From the NCBI GenBank assembly GCA_947631215.1, contig CANRKN010000034.1, positions 1-18,063 of the forward strand: a DNA stretch of 18,063 nucleotides. The letters are read 5' to 3'. Each line of letters starts with the position of its first letter. The stretch's first letter is position 1. The notes beneath the pieces were generated by a model, which was not told the origin of the DNA, ran no database searches, and was given only the letters and a program-made list of their open reading frames with translations. A program made the position numbers and the translations under genes. The DNA comes from an uncultured Oscillospiraceae bacterium. Its GTDB lineage: Bacteria; Bacillota_A; Clostridia; Oscillospirales; Oscillospiraceae. Positions 11,828 through 18,063 of the stretch are shown here, one piece after another.

Positions 11828-12263
11828 GTTTTTGCAGGAGCTGGGCTTGGCAGATGAGGCGATAGACGCTGTGCTGGCCCGGCATGAGCGGGAGATGGGC
11901 GAGGCGGAGACCCGGCATGGGGAGGAGTTGGCCCGGCGGGACTTTGACCACGCGCTGGGGAGGGCCCTGGATGGGTATGGGTTTTCCTCCCATGCGGCGA
12001 GACAGGCCGCGGCGGGCGCCGCCCGGGAGGCGGGCCTGACGCTGGGCCAGGATGGCGCTTTGGAGGGACTGGAGGCGGTCATGGACGACATGCGGGCGCG
12101 GGACCCCGGGGCGTTCGTATCCCAAAAGCCGACGGTCGTCTTCACGGCGGCGGTCACAGACGGCGGGCCTGTGACCCGCGAACAGATCATCAGCATCCCC
12201 GACCGGGCCCTTCGCCGGGCCGCGATCGCGGAAAATATCAAACTTTTCAAAGGAGAGAACTGA
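11817..12263 (+). CDS. Phage scaffold protein (GP20-like)
   Basis: A 148-residue protein, likely the internal scaffold that shapes the procapsid. It starts MEREFLQELGLADEAIDAV, the usual beginning of GP20-type scaffolds. A charged helical region rich in Glu/Arg/Ala (25-50) follows, then a Gly/Ala-rich middle and a C-terminus (IAENIKLFKGEN) like those that dock onto the capsid. The ribosome site GGAAAGGAGAA precedes it inside the portal gene. The major capsid gene follows after one base. Confidence 0.75.
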   Translation: MEREFLQELGLADEAIDAVLARHEREMGEAETRHGEELARRDFDHALGRALDGYGFSSHAARQAAAGAAREAGLTLGQDGALEGLEAVMDDMRARDPGAFVSQKPTVVFTAAVTDGGPVTREQIISIPDRALRRAAIAENIKLFKGEN

Positions 12264-12264
12264 T

Positions 12265-13122
12265 ATGGCGGAAACCAATCTTATCAACAGAGACAGCCTG
12301 GCCCGGGCCAGGGAGATCGACTTCGTCACCGCCTTCGGCGGCTCCATCGCCAAGCTCATGGAGGCCATCGGCGTGACCCGGCAGATCCCCAAGCAGGCGG
12401 GCACCATCCTGAAGGCCTACAAGGCCACCGGCAATCTGGAGGACGGCGAGGTGGCCGAGGGCGAGACCATCCCTCTCAGCAAGTACCAGACCGAGGCGGT
12501 GTCCATCAAGGAGATCACCCTGAAGAAGTGGCGCAAGGCGGCCTCCGCCGAGGCCATCATCGACCGGGGCTACGACCAGGCGGTGGATATGCTCACCGAC
12601 GAGATGCTCCGGGACGTGCAGAAGGGCATCCGCAAGGACTTTTTCGACCTGCTGGCCACCGGCGAGGGCTCCGCCAAGGGCGAAAGCTTCCAGGCGGCCA
12701 TCGCCCAGGCGTGGGGTCAGCTGCAGGTGCTGTTCGACGACGACGGCGTCAACGCCGTGTACTTCCTCAATCCCCTGGATGTGGCGGATTACCTGGCCGC
12801 CGCGCCCATCACCATGCAGACGGCCTTCGGCATGAGCTACGTGGAGAACTTCATGGGCCTGGGCACCGTCATCCTCAACAGCTCCGTTCCCAAGGGCAGC
12901 ATCTACGCCACCGCCAAGGAGAATCTGGTGCTGTACTACATCCCGGTGAACGGCGCGGACCTGAACGGGGCCTTCGACTTCACCGCCGACGACACCGGCT
13001 ATGTGGGCATCCACGAGGAGGCGGACTATACCAACATGACCGCCGCCGACACGGTGGTGTGCGGCATGGCGCTGTTCGCTGAGCGGCTGGACGGCGTGGT
13101 GATCGCCGCCATCGGGGCGTGA
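12265..13122 (+). CDS. Phage major capsid protein
   Basis: A 285-residue protein. It begins MAETNLINRDSLARAREI, continues with VTRQIPKQAGTILKAYKATG, and has a long central domain with MSYVENFMGLGTVILNS and VPKGSIYATAKENLVLYYIP (about 190-230). This pattern is typical of the HK97-fold capsids of this phage group. The fold is inferred from family and position directly after the scaffold. No N-terminal delta domain or separate protease gene is evident, consistent with a scaffold-dependent capsid. It has a strong ribosome site, AAAGGAGAG, and unusually regular GC-rich codons with few rare ones, as expected for the most abundant virion protein. Confidence 0.88.
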   Translation: MAETNLINRDSLARAREIDFVTAFGGSIAKLMEAIGVTRQIPKQAGTILKAYKATGNLEDGEVAEGETIPLSKYQTEAVSIKEITLKKWRKAASAEAIIDRGYDQAVDMLTDEMLRDVQKGIRKDFFDLLATGEGSAKGESFQAAIAQAWGQLQVLFDDDGVNAVYFLNPLDVADYLAAAPITMQTAFGMSYVENFMGLGTVILNSSVPKGSIYATAKENLVLYYIPVNGADLNGAFDFTADDTGYVGIHEEADYTNMTAADTVVCGMALFAERLDGVVIAAIGA

Positions 13123-13124
13123 GT

Positions 13125-13589
13125 ATGGAGCAGGCGTCCTTCGACGAGTACAAGGCGCTCTACGGCGAGGAGCTGGACCAGGCGGGATATGACCGCCTGG
13201 CCTGGCAGGCCAAGCGGGCTATGGACAGCGTCACCACCGGTGTGGACGGGGTGCGCAAGCTGGCCGCGGCGCCGCCGACGGAGGAGTACGGCGTACAGGC
13301 GGTGAAGCGCTGCCAGATGGCGCTGGTGCATATGCTCCATGAGACGGAAGCCGCCGCCGTGACCGTGGTCCGGGCCGACGGCACGGTGACGGGCCGGGCG
13401 GTGACGTCGATCACCGCCGGGGCGGAAAGCGTTACCTTCGCGGCCCCGGCCGCGGTGAGCGGCGATAGGACGGAGCAGCAGAGGGTTCTCCGGCAGACGG
13501 CGGAGGAATACCTGGACGGCGTGGCGGACGCGAACGGCGTGCCGCTGTTGTACGGAGGGAAGTATCCCGTCCCGCTGGGGGAGGCGTGA
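13125..13589 (+). CDS. Phage head-tail connector protein
   Basis: A 154-residue protein directly after the capsid gene, the position of the gp15/gp6-like adaptor that binds beneath the portal. The N-terminus (QASFDEYKALYGEELDQAGY) and DRLAWQAKRAMDSVTTGVDG are predicted helical. The long helix QAVKRCQMALVHMLHETEAA is characteristic of these adaptors. The segment from 85 to 120 (VTVVRADGTVTGRAVTSITA) looks like beta strands. The ATG at 13125 is preferred to the GTG at 13119; the ribosome site is weak, so translation is likely coupled to the capsid gene, whose stop is two bases upstream. Confidence 0.72.
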   Translation: MEQASFDEYKALYGEELDQAGYDRLAWQAKRAMDSVTTGVDGVRKLAAAPPTEEYGVQAVKRCQMALVHMLHETEAAAVTVVRADGTVTGRAVTSITAGAESVTFAAPAAVSGDRTEQQRVLRQTAEEYLDGVADANGVPLLYGGKYPVPLGEA

Positions 13590-13592
13590 GTC

Positions 13593-14021
13593 ATGTTTCA
13601 GGATGTGGCGACGGTCTTCAACAGGCGGGAAGGGCTGTGGTACCCCACGGTGCTCACGGGCGTGCAGGTGCAGGCGTCGGAGGGGGCAGAGCCGGCGGCG
13701 CTGGGCGGAGAGCGGACCGGCGCCGTCACGGTGCTCGTGCCCTATGTGCCCGGGGAGCCGGATATGGTGGCGGGCAAGGCGTACCTACCGCCCAAGAGGT
13801 GGCGGCATTCCAAGGAGCCGGAAGACCACGTCACCTTCACGGCGGGGGAGCGGTTCGACGCGCTGCTGCTGGGCCCCTGGGAGGGTACGGAGCCCATCCG
13901 GGACGACACATGGCCGGAGGGGTTCTTTGCCCGGCTCCGCCGGGAGCGGGACGGGGTGTATGCCGTGGCCGCGGTGCGGCGGTTCCGGGCCCTGCCCCAT
14001 TTTGAGATAGAGGGGCGGTGA
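13593..14021 (+). CDS. Phage minor capsid / head-completion (stopper) protein
   Basis: A 142-residue protein. The start MFQDVATVFNRREGLWYPTV and the central beta-rich part with LVPYVPGEPDMVAGKAYLPP and WRHSKEPEDHVTFTAGERFD match the small minor-capsid proteins that follow the connector in Firmicutes siphophages (Minor_capsid_1 type). Its probable job is to seal the filled head before tail joining. GGGGGAGG lies upstream of the ATG. It overlaps the upstream edge of the next unit. The assignment is by position and general resemblance. Confidence 0.65.
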   Translation: MFQDVATVFNRREGLWYPTVLTGVQVQASEGAEPAALGGERTGAVTVLVPYVPGEPDMVAGKAYLPPKRWRHSKEPEDHVTFTAGERFDALLLGPWEGTEPIRDDTWPEGFFARLRRERDGVYAVAAVRRFRALPHFEIEGR

Positions 14022-14026
14022 AGCGC

Positions 14027-14464
14027 ATGGACGAGCGCTGTGACAGCGTGGCCGGGGCGGTGCTGGCCCTGGCCAATACTTTTCCTGGCCTGAAAAAGGG
14101 GCAACGGTTCGCCTTTGCAAGCCTTGATGAGGGAGAGGGCTTGGCCCTCTTTCCCGTGGAGGGGGAGGCGACGGAAGAGGTCCATCGGTCCGTGACGGGC
14201 AGGGTCCGGCGGATATGCAGCTGGGCCTTTCAGGCGGTGTGCCGCGTGGGTGGGCCCGACGAGGGCCGGCGGCAGGCCATGGCGGACTGGCTGGATAAGC
14301 TGGGCCGGTGGATAGAGGCGCAGGAGGCTCCCGCCCTCACGGAGGGGCGGCGGATACTGTCCCTCCGGCGGGCCGGTATGCCCCGGCAGACGGTCCGACC
14401 CGCCGACAGGACCGAGACGTGGGTCATGGAGATGACCGCGCGATATGAGATCGATACCTATTAA
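14027..14464 (+). CDS. Phage minor capsid protein / tail terminator
   Basis: A 145-residue protein between the stopper and the tail tube, the place of the tail-terminator ring. It contains ANTFPGLKKGQRFAFASLDE and LALFPVEGEATEEVHRSVTG. A strand/helix pattern follows, with SWAFQAVCRVGGPDEGRRQA, and the end is EMTARYEIDTY, fitting the Minor_capsid_3/terminator type. The ATG at 14027 has GAGGGGCGG upstream and is preferred to the GTG at 14018. No HK97-gp10-like protein is found between this gene and the stopper, so the usual four-gene connector set is one short or merged. Confidence 0.6.
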   Translation: MDERCDSVAGAVLALANTFPGLKKGQRFAFASLDEGEGLALFPVEGEATEEVHRSVTGRVRRICSWAFQAVCRVGGPDEGRRQAMADWLDKLGRWIEAQEAPALTEGRRILSLRRAGMPRQTVRPADRTETWVMEMTARYEIDTY

Positions 14465-14482
14465 ATTACAGGAGGAAAGAGC

Positions 14483-14992
14483 ATGAAACTGGAACGGGAA
14501 GCGATGGCCCATTATCTGGACACGGAGTTCCATACCAAGGTATCTGAGGCCGCCGAGGCAGTGTTTGAGATCATCGGCGACGACATCGAGGAGATGAGCG
14601 TGGAGCTCAATTCCGACACCGAGCAGATCAAAAATATCCTGGGCCAGACCAAGACCAAGGACAACGGCTATGCCCCCAGCATGGACGCCGATCCCTTCTA
14701 CGCCGACCCGGACAAGGCCATCTATCCCAAGCTGCGGGATATCGCCATGGACCGGCTCACGGGGGACGCATGCAAGAGCCTGATGCTGGAGGTCATCGTG
14801 GAGGATACCGGGGCTGAGACCCATACCGCCTGGCTGCGGGAGGTCATGGTCAAGCCCCAGAGCTACGGCGGCGACACCGCCGGGTTCAACATCCCCTTCA
14901 CCGTCAGCGAGGACGGCGCGAGCCAGAAGGGCACCGTCACGGCGGCCAGCATGAAGGCCGGCAAGCCGGTGTTCACGGCGGGGAAAGCGTAA
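14483..14992 (+). CDS. Phage major tail (tube) protein
   Basis: A 169-residue protein placed exactly before the tail-assembly genes. It has an acidic, strand-rich sequence (VFEIIGDDIEEMSVELNSD) and TEQIKNILGQTKTKDNGYAP, then a conserved-looking middle (DADPFYADPDKAIYPKLRDI). Its C-terminal half ends in GTVTAASMKAGKPVFTAGKA. Tube proteins of non-contractile tails in Clostridia phages share this shape. A strong ribosome site, GGAGGAAAG, suits a highly made structural protein. The 18-base gap before it is the largest in the late operon. Confidence 0.8.
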   Translation: MKLEREAMAHYLDTEFHTKVSEAAEAVFEIIGDDIEEMSVELNSDTEQIKNILGQTKTKDNGYAPSMDADPFYADPDKAIYPKLRDIAMDRLTGDACKSLMLEVIVEDTGAETHTAWLREVMVKPQSYGGDTAGFNIPFTVSEDGASQKGTVTAASMKAGKPVFTAGKA

Positions 14993-15001
14993 GGAGGCAG
15001 T

Positions 15002-15430
15002 ATGGCAGAGGTATCCAAGCTCCGGGTGGAGACCGGGGCGCTGTCGGTGGAGGTGGAGGACGAGCTGGGCCATGTCATCGGCGCGTTCAGCTTCAACCCC
15101 GCCGACTCCAATATCCTGAAGCGCTACGGCGCGGTGGTGGATTTTTTCAATGGCGTCAGCTTCGACGAGGCCATGCCGGAGGATGAGCAGATCGCCGCCA
15201 TGAACAAGCTGGCCGACGATATCGCCGGCCAGTTCGACTACCTGCTGGGCGCCGGGGTGGCGGAGGGGCTGTTTTCCCGGTGCGGGCCCCTCACCGTCAC
15301 GAAAAACGGCGACTTCTTCTTTGAGCAGGTGCTGGAGGGCGTGGGCGCGCTCATCGAGAGCGTGACGAAAAAGCGCCTGGACAAGAAGCTGGCCAAGATC
15401 AAAAAGGCCACGGAAAAGTACGAGAAATGA
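15002..15430 (+). CDS. Phage tail assembly chaperone 1
   Basis: A 142-residue protein between tail tube and tape measure, where assembly chaperones coat the tape-measure protein during tail building. It has VSKLRVETGALSVEVEDELG at the start. A predominantly helical C-terminal half ends in a very Lys-rich tail ([19 protein letters not shown], 123-141). The ribosome site AAGGAGG overlaps the previous stop. Its stop overlaps the next start (ATGA), and the next gene is in the -1 frame. A programmed frameshift is common in this pair in other phages, but the runs here (CAAAAAG and GGAAAAG) are not canonical slippery heptamers. Confidence 0.7.
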   Translation: MAEVSKLRVETGALSVEVEDELGHVIGAFSFNPADSNILKRYGAVVDFFNGVSFDEAMPEDEQIAAMNKLADDIAGQFDYLLGAGVAEGLFSRCGPLTVTKNGDFFFEQVLEGVGALIESVTKKRLDKKLAKIKKATEKYEK

Positions 15431-15990
15431 ACCCCTATGAGCTGTCCACATCCCTCCGGGTGGGGGATGTGGACTATCCTATCCGGACGGATTTCCGGGA
15501 TATCCTCTACCTGTTGCAGATATTGTCGAGCCCGGAGTATGAGGCCGACGAGAAGGGGGCCATCGCCCTGCGGGTGCTGTATGAGACTTGGGAGGATATT
15601 CCCCGGGAGCGGTATGATGAGGCGCTGGAAAAGGCCGCGGGATTCATAGACGGGGGCATACGGGGCGAGCAGAAGCGCTCCGGGCCCCGGACCATGGACT
15701 GGGAGCAGGACGCAGGGCTTATCCTGCCGGCGGTGAACCGGGTGCTGGGGGGCGAGGTGCGGGCCAAGGGCTATCTGCACTGGTGGACCTTCCTGGGCGC
15801 GTACATGGAGATTGGGGAGAGCCTCTTTTCCACGGTGCTGTCCATCCGGGACAAGCGGGCCAAGGGCCGGAAGCTGGAGACATGGGAGCAGGAGTTTTAT
15901 AAGGCGAACAGGGCGCTCATAGAGCTGAAAAAGCCGGACACCGAGGCCGATAAGGCCCGGCGGGAAGCGCTGAAGGAGCTGTTCGTGTGA
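15427..15990 (+). CDS. Gp15-family tail protein (assembly chaperone 2)
   Basis: A 187-residue protein of the bacteriophage Gp15 family, found immediately upstream of tape-measure genes in Firmicutes siphophages. Landmarks are the start ([20 protein letters not shown]), the acidic middle with [19 protein letters not shown], and the family's aromatic block [20 protein letters not shown] (around 120-140). The family ending is [14 protein letters not shown]. The start overlaps the previous stop by four bases and lacks its own ribosome site, so translation is coupled. It probably works with the preceding gene on the tape-measure protein. Confidence 0.82.
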   Translation: MNPYELSTSLRVGDVDYPIRTDFRDILYLLQILSSPEYEADEKGAIALRVLYETWEDIPRERYDEALEKAAGFIDGGIRGEQKRSGPRTMDWEQDAGLILPAVNRVLGGEVRAKGYLHWWTFLGAYMEIGESLFSTVLSIRDKRAKGRKLETWEQEFYKANRALIELKKPDTEADKARREALKELFV

Positions 15991-16009
15991 AGGCGGAAGG
16001 GGAGAGATC

Positions 16010-18063
16010 ATGGCGGAGAAGAAGACGGTGATCCGGTGCCAGGTGGACGCAGGGGGCGTCACCGCGGCCCGGAAGGAAATAGAGGCCTACGGCGAGGCAT
16101 GCCGGGGCGCGGCGGCGAAGCTGCAAAGCTTGGGCCACACCATGGCGCTGCTGTGCCGGGAGGATGACGCGGCGGGGGCCAGCGTGCGGGCCCTGCGGGA
16201 TTCTCTGAACGGCCTGCAGGACGCCCTGGCGGCGGCCTTCGTGCCGGTGCTCACGACCGTGGCGCCGCTGGTGTCGGCGCTATGCGATATATTGGCCCGC
16301 GCCATCAATATGATCGCGCTGTTTTTCGCGGTGCTGGGCGGTGCCAGGTCCTATAAAAAGCTGATAACGGGCCAGAACGGCTACAACAAGAGCCTCAAGT
16401 CCGGGGCCAAGGCGGCGGGGAAAATGGTGAACGAGCTGTCCGGGCTGGACGAGCTGAACCTCTGGGAGACCCGATCAGGCTCCGGCGGGGGCGGCGGCTC
16501 CGGCGGCGGTGGGGGCGCGGAGGATTACTTCGAGGACGTGCCCATCGAGAACGTGGAGGCGGTGAAGGCGCTCCTGGCCGATATTCTCTGGTATGCCGGG
16601 GCCATCGGCGCGGCGCTGGCAACATGGAAGCTGGCCCGGCAGTTCGGGGCAGATATGAAGAGCGCCCTGGGCCTGTCCCTGGCCATCGGCGGGGCGGTGC
16701 TGGCGGTGAAGGGGTATATGGACGCCTGGACCAACGGCGTCGGGCTCAAAAACATGATCACCCTGCTGGGCGGCGTCGCCACAGCGGCAACAGGGGCCCT
16801 GATGGTCTTTGGACCGGCCGGCGGCGCGGTGGCGCTGGCGGTGGGCGGTATCGGTTCCATCGTGCTGGCTATCAAGGACTGGCTGCGGGCCGGGGAGATG
16901 ACCGCGAACGGTATGCACGTGCTGCAGGCGGGGCTCATAGGCGTCGGCGGGGCCATTGCTTTGCTCACCGGCTCCTGGATACCGCTGCTCATCGGCGGGC
17001 TGGCCGCGATCGTCACCTGGGCGGTGAAGCAGGGCAGGGAGCTGCCCAAAAAGGTGAGGGAGATATTCCAGACCATCGCCGCGAAGGCATCGGCGGGCGC
17101 CCAGACCGTGGGAAGGCTGGTCCGGGAGGCATGGGACAAGCTGAAGACGTGGACGGCGGAGAAGTGGGAGGCCATCAAGAACACGGTCACGGAGAAGGCC
17201 ACGGCGCTGAAGAACAAGGCCGTGGCCATCTTCAACACCATCAAGACCCAGCTCCAGGAGAAGATATCCCAGGCCAAGGAAAAGGTGACGGAGAAGTTCC
17301 AGGAGATGAAGGAGACCATCCAGGAGAAGCTCACCGCCGTACGGGACAAGGTGCACACGCTCCTGGAGAGCGTCCGGTCCACCATCCAGGAGAAGGTGGA
17401 GGCCGCCCGGGACAAGGTGGCGGGCACCTTTGAGTCCATCCGCTCCACCATCCAGGAAAAGCTGGAGAGCGCCAAGAAAAAGGTGTCGGAGGTCATCCAG
17501 AAGATCAAGGACTGCTTCAATTTCTCCTGGAGCCTGCCCAAACTGAAGCTGCCTCACCTGTCCATCACCGGCAAGTTCTCCCTGAATCCGCCGTCGGTGC
17601 CCCATTTCAGCATCCAGTGGTACGCCAAGGGCGGCATCGTGGACGGGGCCACCCTCATCGGCGCCGGGGAGGCCGGGAAGGAGGCCATCGTGCCTCTGGA
17701 ACGGCACACGGAGTGGATAGACGCGGTGGCGGTGAAGATAGCGGCGCTCTTGGGCAGTGAGAAGCTGGCCCCGGCGCTGGAGGATATCGCGGACAGATTG
17801 GGCCGCATACCGGCGGCGCTGGAAAAGCTTGCCATGCCCATGCCGGCGCTGGCGGCGGGGACGGTGACGCCGCCCTACGCGGGCTATGCCGCCCGGGAAA
17901 AGCAGGAGATGGGCGAGACGGCTCGGGCCCTGCGGGCGCTGCTGGAAAGGCAGGACGATGGCCGCCAGGCCGGCGGGAACCGATACACGTTCATCGGCGA
18001 GCTGGACGGCAGGGTGCTCTTTGAGAAGGTCATCAGCGAGGGCCAGGCGGCCCGCCGGACCAC
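16010..18063 (+). CDS. Phage tail tape-measure protein (partial, runs off the end)
   Basis: The frame is open from the ATG at 16010 (GGGGAGAG upstream) to the window end, 684 residues so far. The protein sets tail length and is ejected with the DNA. An N-terminal helical domain ends with [15 protein letters not shown], then a Gly/Ser linker at 156-169. Hydrophobic segments at about 185-205, 216-234, 248-288 and 303-338 probably insert in the host membrane. Five 22-residue repeats follow at 393-502. The stretch around 539-563 ([15 protein letters not shown], then [11 protein letters not shown]) is a signature of many tape-measure proteins near the C-terminus, so only a little is missing. For a siphophage this is a rather short tape measure, predicting a short flexible tail. 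Confidence 0.88.
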   Translation, partial: MAEKKTVIRCQVDAGGVTAARKEIEAYGEACRGAAAKLQSLGHTMALLCREDDAAGASVRALRDSLNGLQDALAAAFVPVLTTVAPLVSALCDILARAINMIALFFAVLGGARSYKKLITGQNGYNKSLKSGAKAAGKMVNELSGLDELNLWETRSGSGGGGGSGGGGGAEDYFEDVPIENVEAVKALLADILWYAGAIGAALATWKLARQFGADMKSALGLSLAIGGAVLAVKGYMDAWTNGVGLKNMITLLGGVATAATGALMVFGPAGGAVALAVGGIGSIVLAIKDWLRAGEMTANGMHVLQAGLIGVGGAIALLTGSWIPLLIGGLAAIVTWAVKQGRELPKKVREIFQTIAAKASAGAQTVGRLVREAWDKLKTWTAEKWEAIKNTVTEKATALKNKAVAIFNTIKTQLQEKISQAKEKVTEKFQEMKETIQEKLTAVRDKVHTLLESVRSTIQEKVEAARDKVAGTFESIRSTIQEKLESAKKKVSEVIQKIKDCFNFSWSLPKLKLPHLSITGKFSLNPPSVPHFSIQWYAKGGIVDGATLIGAGEAGKEAIVPLERHTEWIDAVAVKIAALLGSEKLAPALEDIADRLGRIPAALEKLAMPMPALAAGTVTPPYAGYAAREKQEMGETARALRALLERQDDGRQAGGNRYTFIGELDGRVLFEKVISEGQAARRT
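17186..17515 (+). repeat. Five 22-residue coiled-coil repeats in the tape measure
   Basis: Units begin [44 protein letters not shown] and [11 protein letters not shown], each 22 residues (66 bases) long. Units 3 and 4 end almost identically (ESVRST, ESIRST). Two eleven-residue half-units make a hendecad-type helix. Because each unit adds fixed length, copy number could tune tail length. Confidence 0.75.

Noticed and set aside
15395..15430. Programmed -1 frameshift joining the two tail-assembly genes
   Set aside because: The -1 frame is open and the arrangement is right, but the only A-rich runs (CAAAAAG, GGAAAAG) are not canonical slippery heptamers. The second gene has its own coupled ATG start.
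1..18063. CRISPR array, rRNA genes
   Set aside because: No regularly spaced repeats and no rRNA sequence were seen.

Overview
The window looks like the chromosome of a GC-rich, spore-forming Clostridia member of the Oscillospiraceae type (Flavonifractor, Lawsonibacter and Oscillibacter are the kind of genus that fits). The reasons are the YabP-YabQ-DivIC sporulation/division cluster, strong AGGAGG ribosome sites, GC-rich codon use and a siphophage head-tail module common in that group. No species is claimed.

Positions 1-3113 are ordinary host genes. A leftward promoter with an operator and a 38-residue ORF sit at the edge. Then come a diacylglycerol-kinase-type lipid kinase, a membrane-anchored XRE regulator, a DegV-family lipid-binding protein and tRNA-Pro(TGG), most with recognisable promoters and terminators. 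Positions 3114-5076 hold a structured, terminator-ended leader RNA, a secreted peptidoglycan-binding protein of clearly lower GC, and an orphan HicB antitoxin. Positions 5087-6236 are yabP-yabQ-divIC, with a good match to a mother-cell SigE promoter in front of yabP. The yabQ frame runs 227 bases into divIC.

Positions 6237-8745 are the most interesting part. Between the host sporulation cluster and a phage packaging module lies a small serine recombinase followed at once by two inverted 30-bp sites (7121-7150 and 7238-7267). Each site is an imperfect dyad with the same asymmetric AC core. The DNA between them carries one good promoter (TTGCAC-N17-TATAAT) that now points left, back at the recombinase. 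Flipping the roughly 117-bp segment would point it right, at a 462-residue protein that fuses a STAS domain (anti-sigma-antagonist type) to an aminoglycoside-phosphotransferase-like kinase. I read this as a phase-variable promoter switch, drawn here in its OFF orientation. The recombinase keeps the same last residue and a stop codon in either orientation. This is the candidate undescribed system in the window.

Positions 8746-18063 are the late genes of a tailed phage, all rightward and tightly packed: small and large terminase, portal, scaffold, major capsid, connector/stopper/terminator proteins, tail tube, two tail-assembly proteins and a tape-measure protein cut by the window end. No integrase, repressor or replication gene lies between the host genes and the terminase, so this is either one end of an unusually arranged prophage or a degraded or domesticated one.

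Stretches over 300 bases without a gene: only 6165-6525, which holds the divIC terminator (6170-6236), a pair of alternative hairpins plus a strong terminator (6313-6387), and about 140 bases before the recombinase in which I see no convincing promoter.
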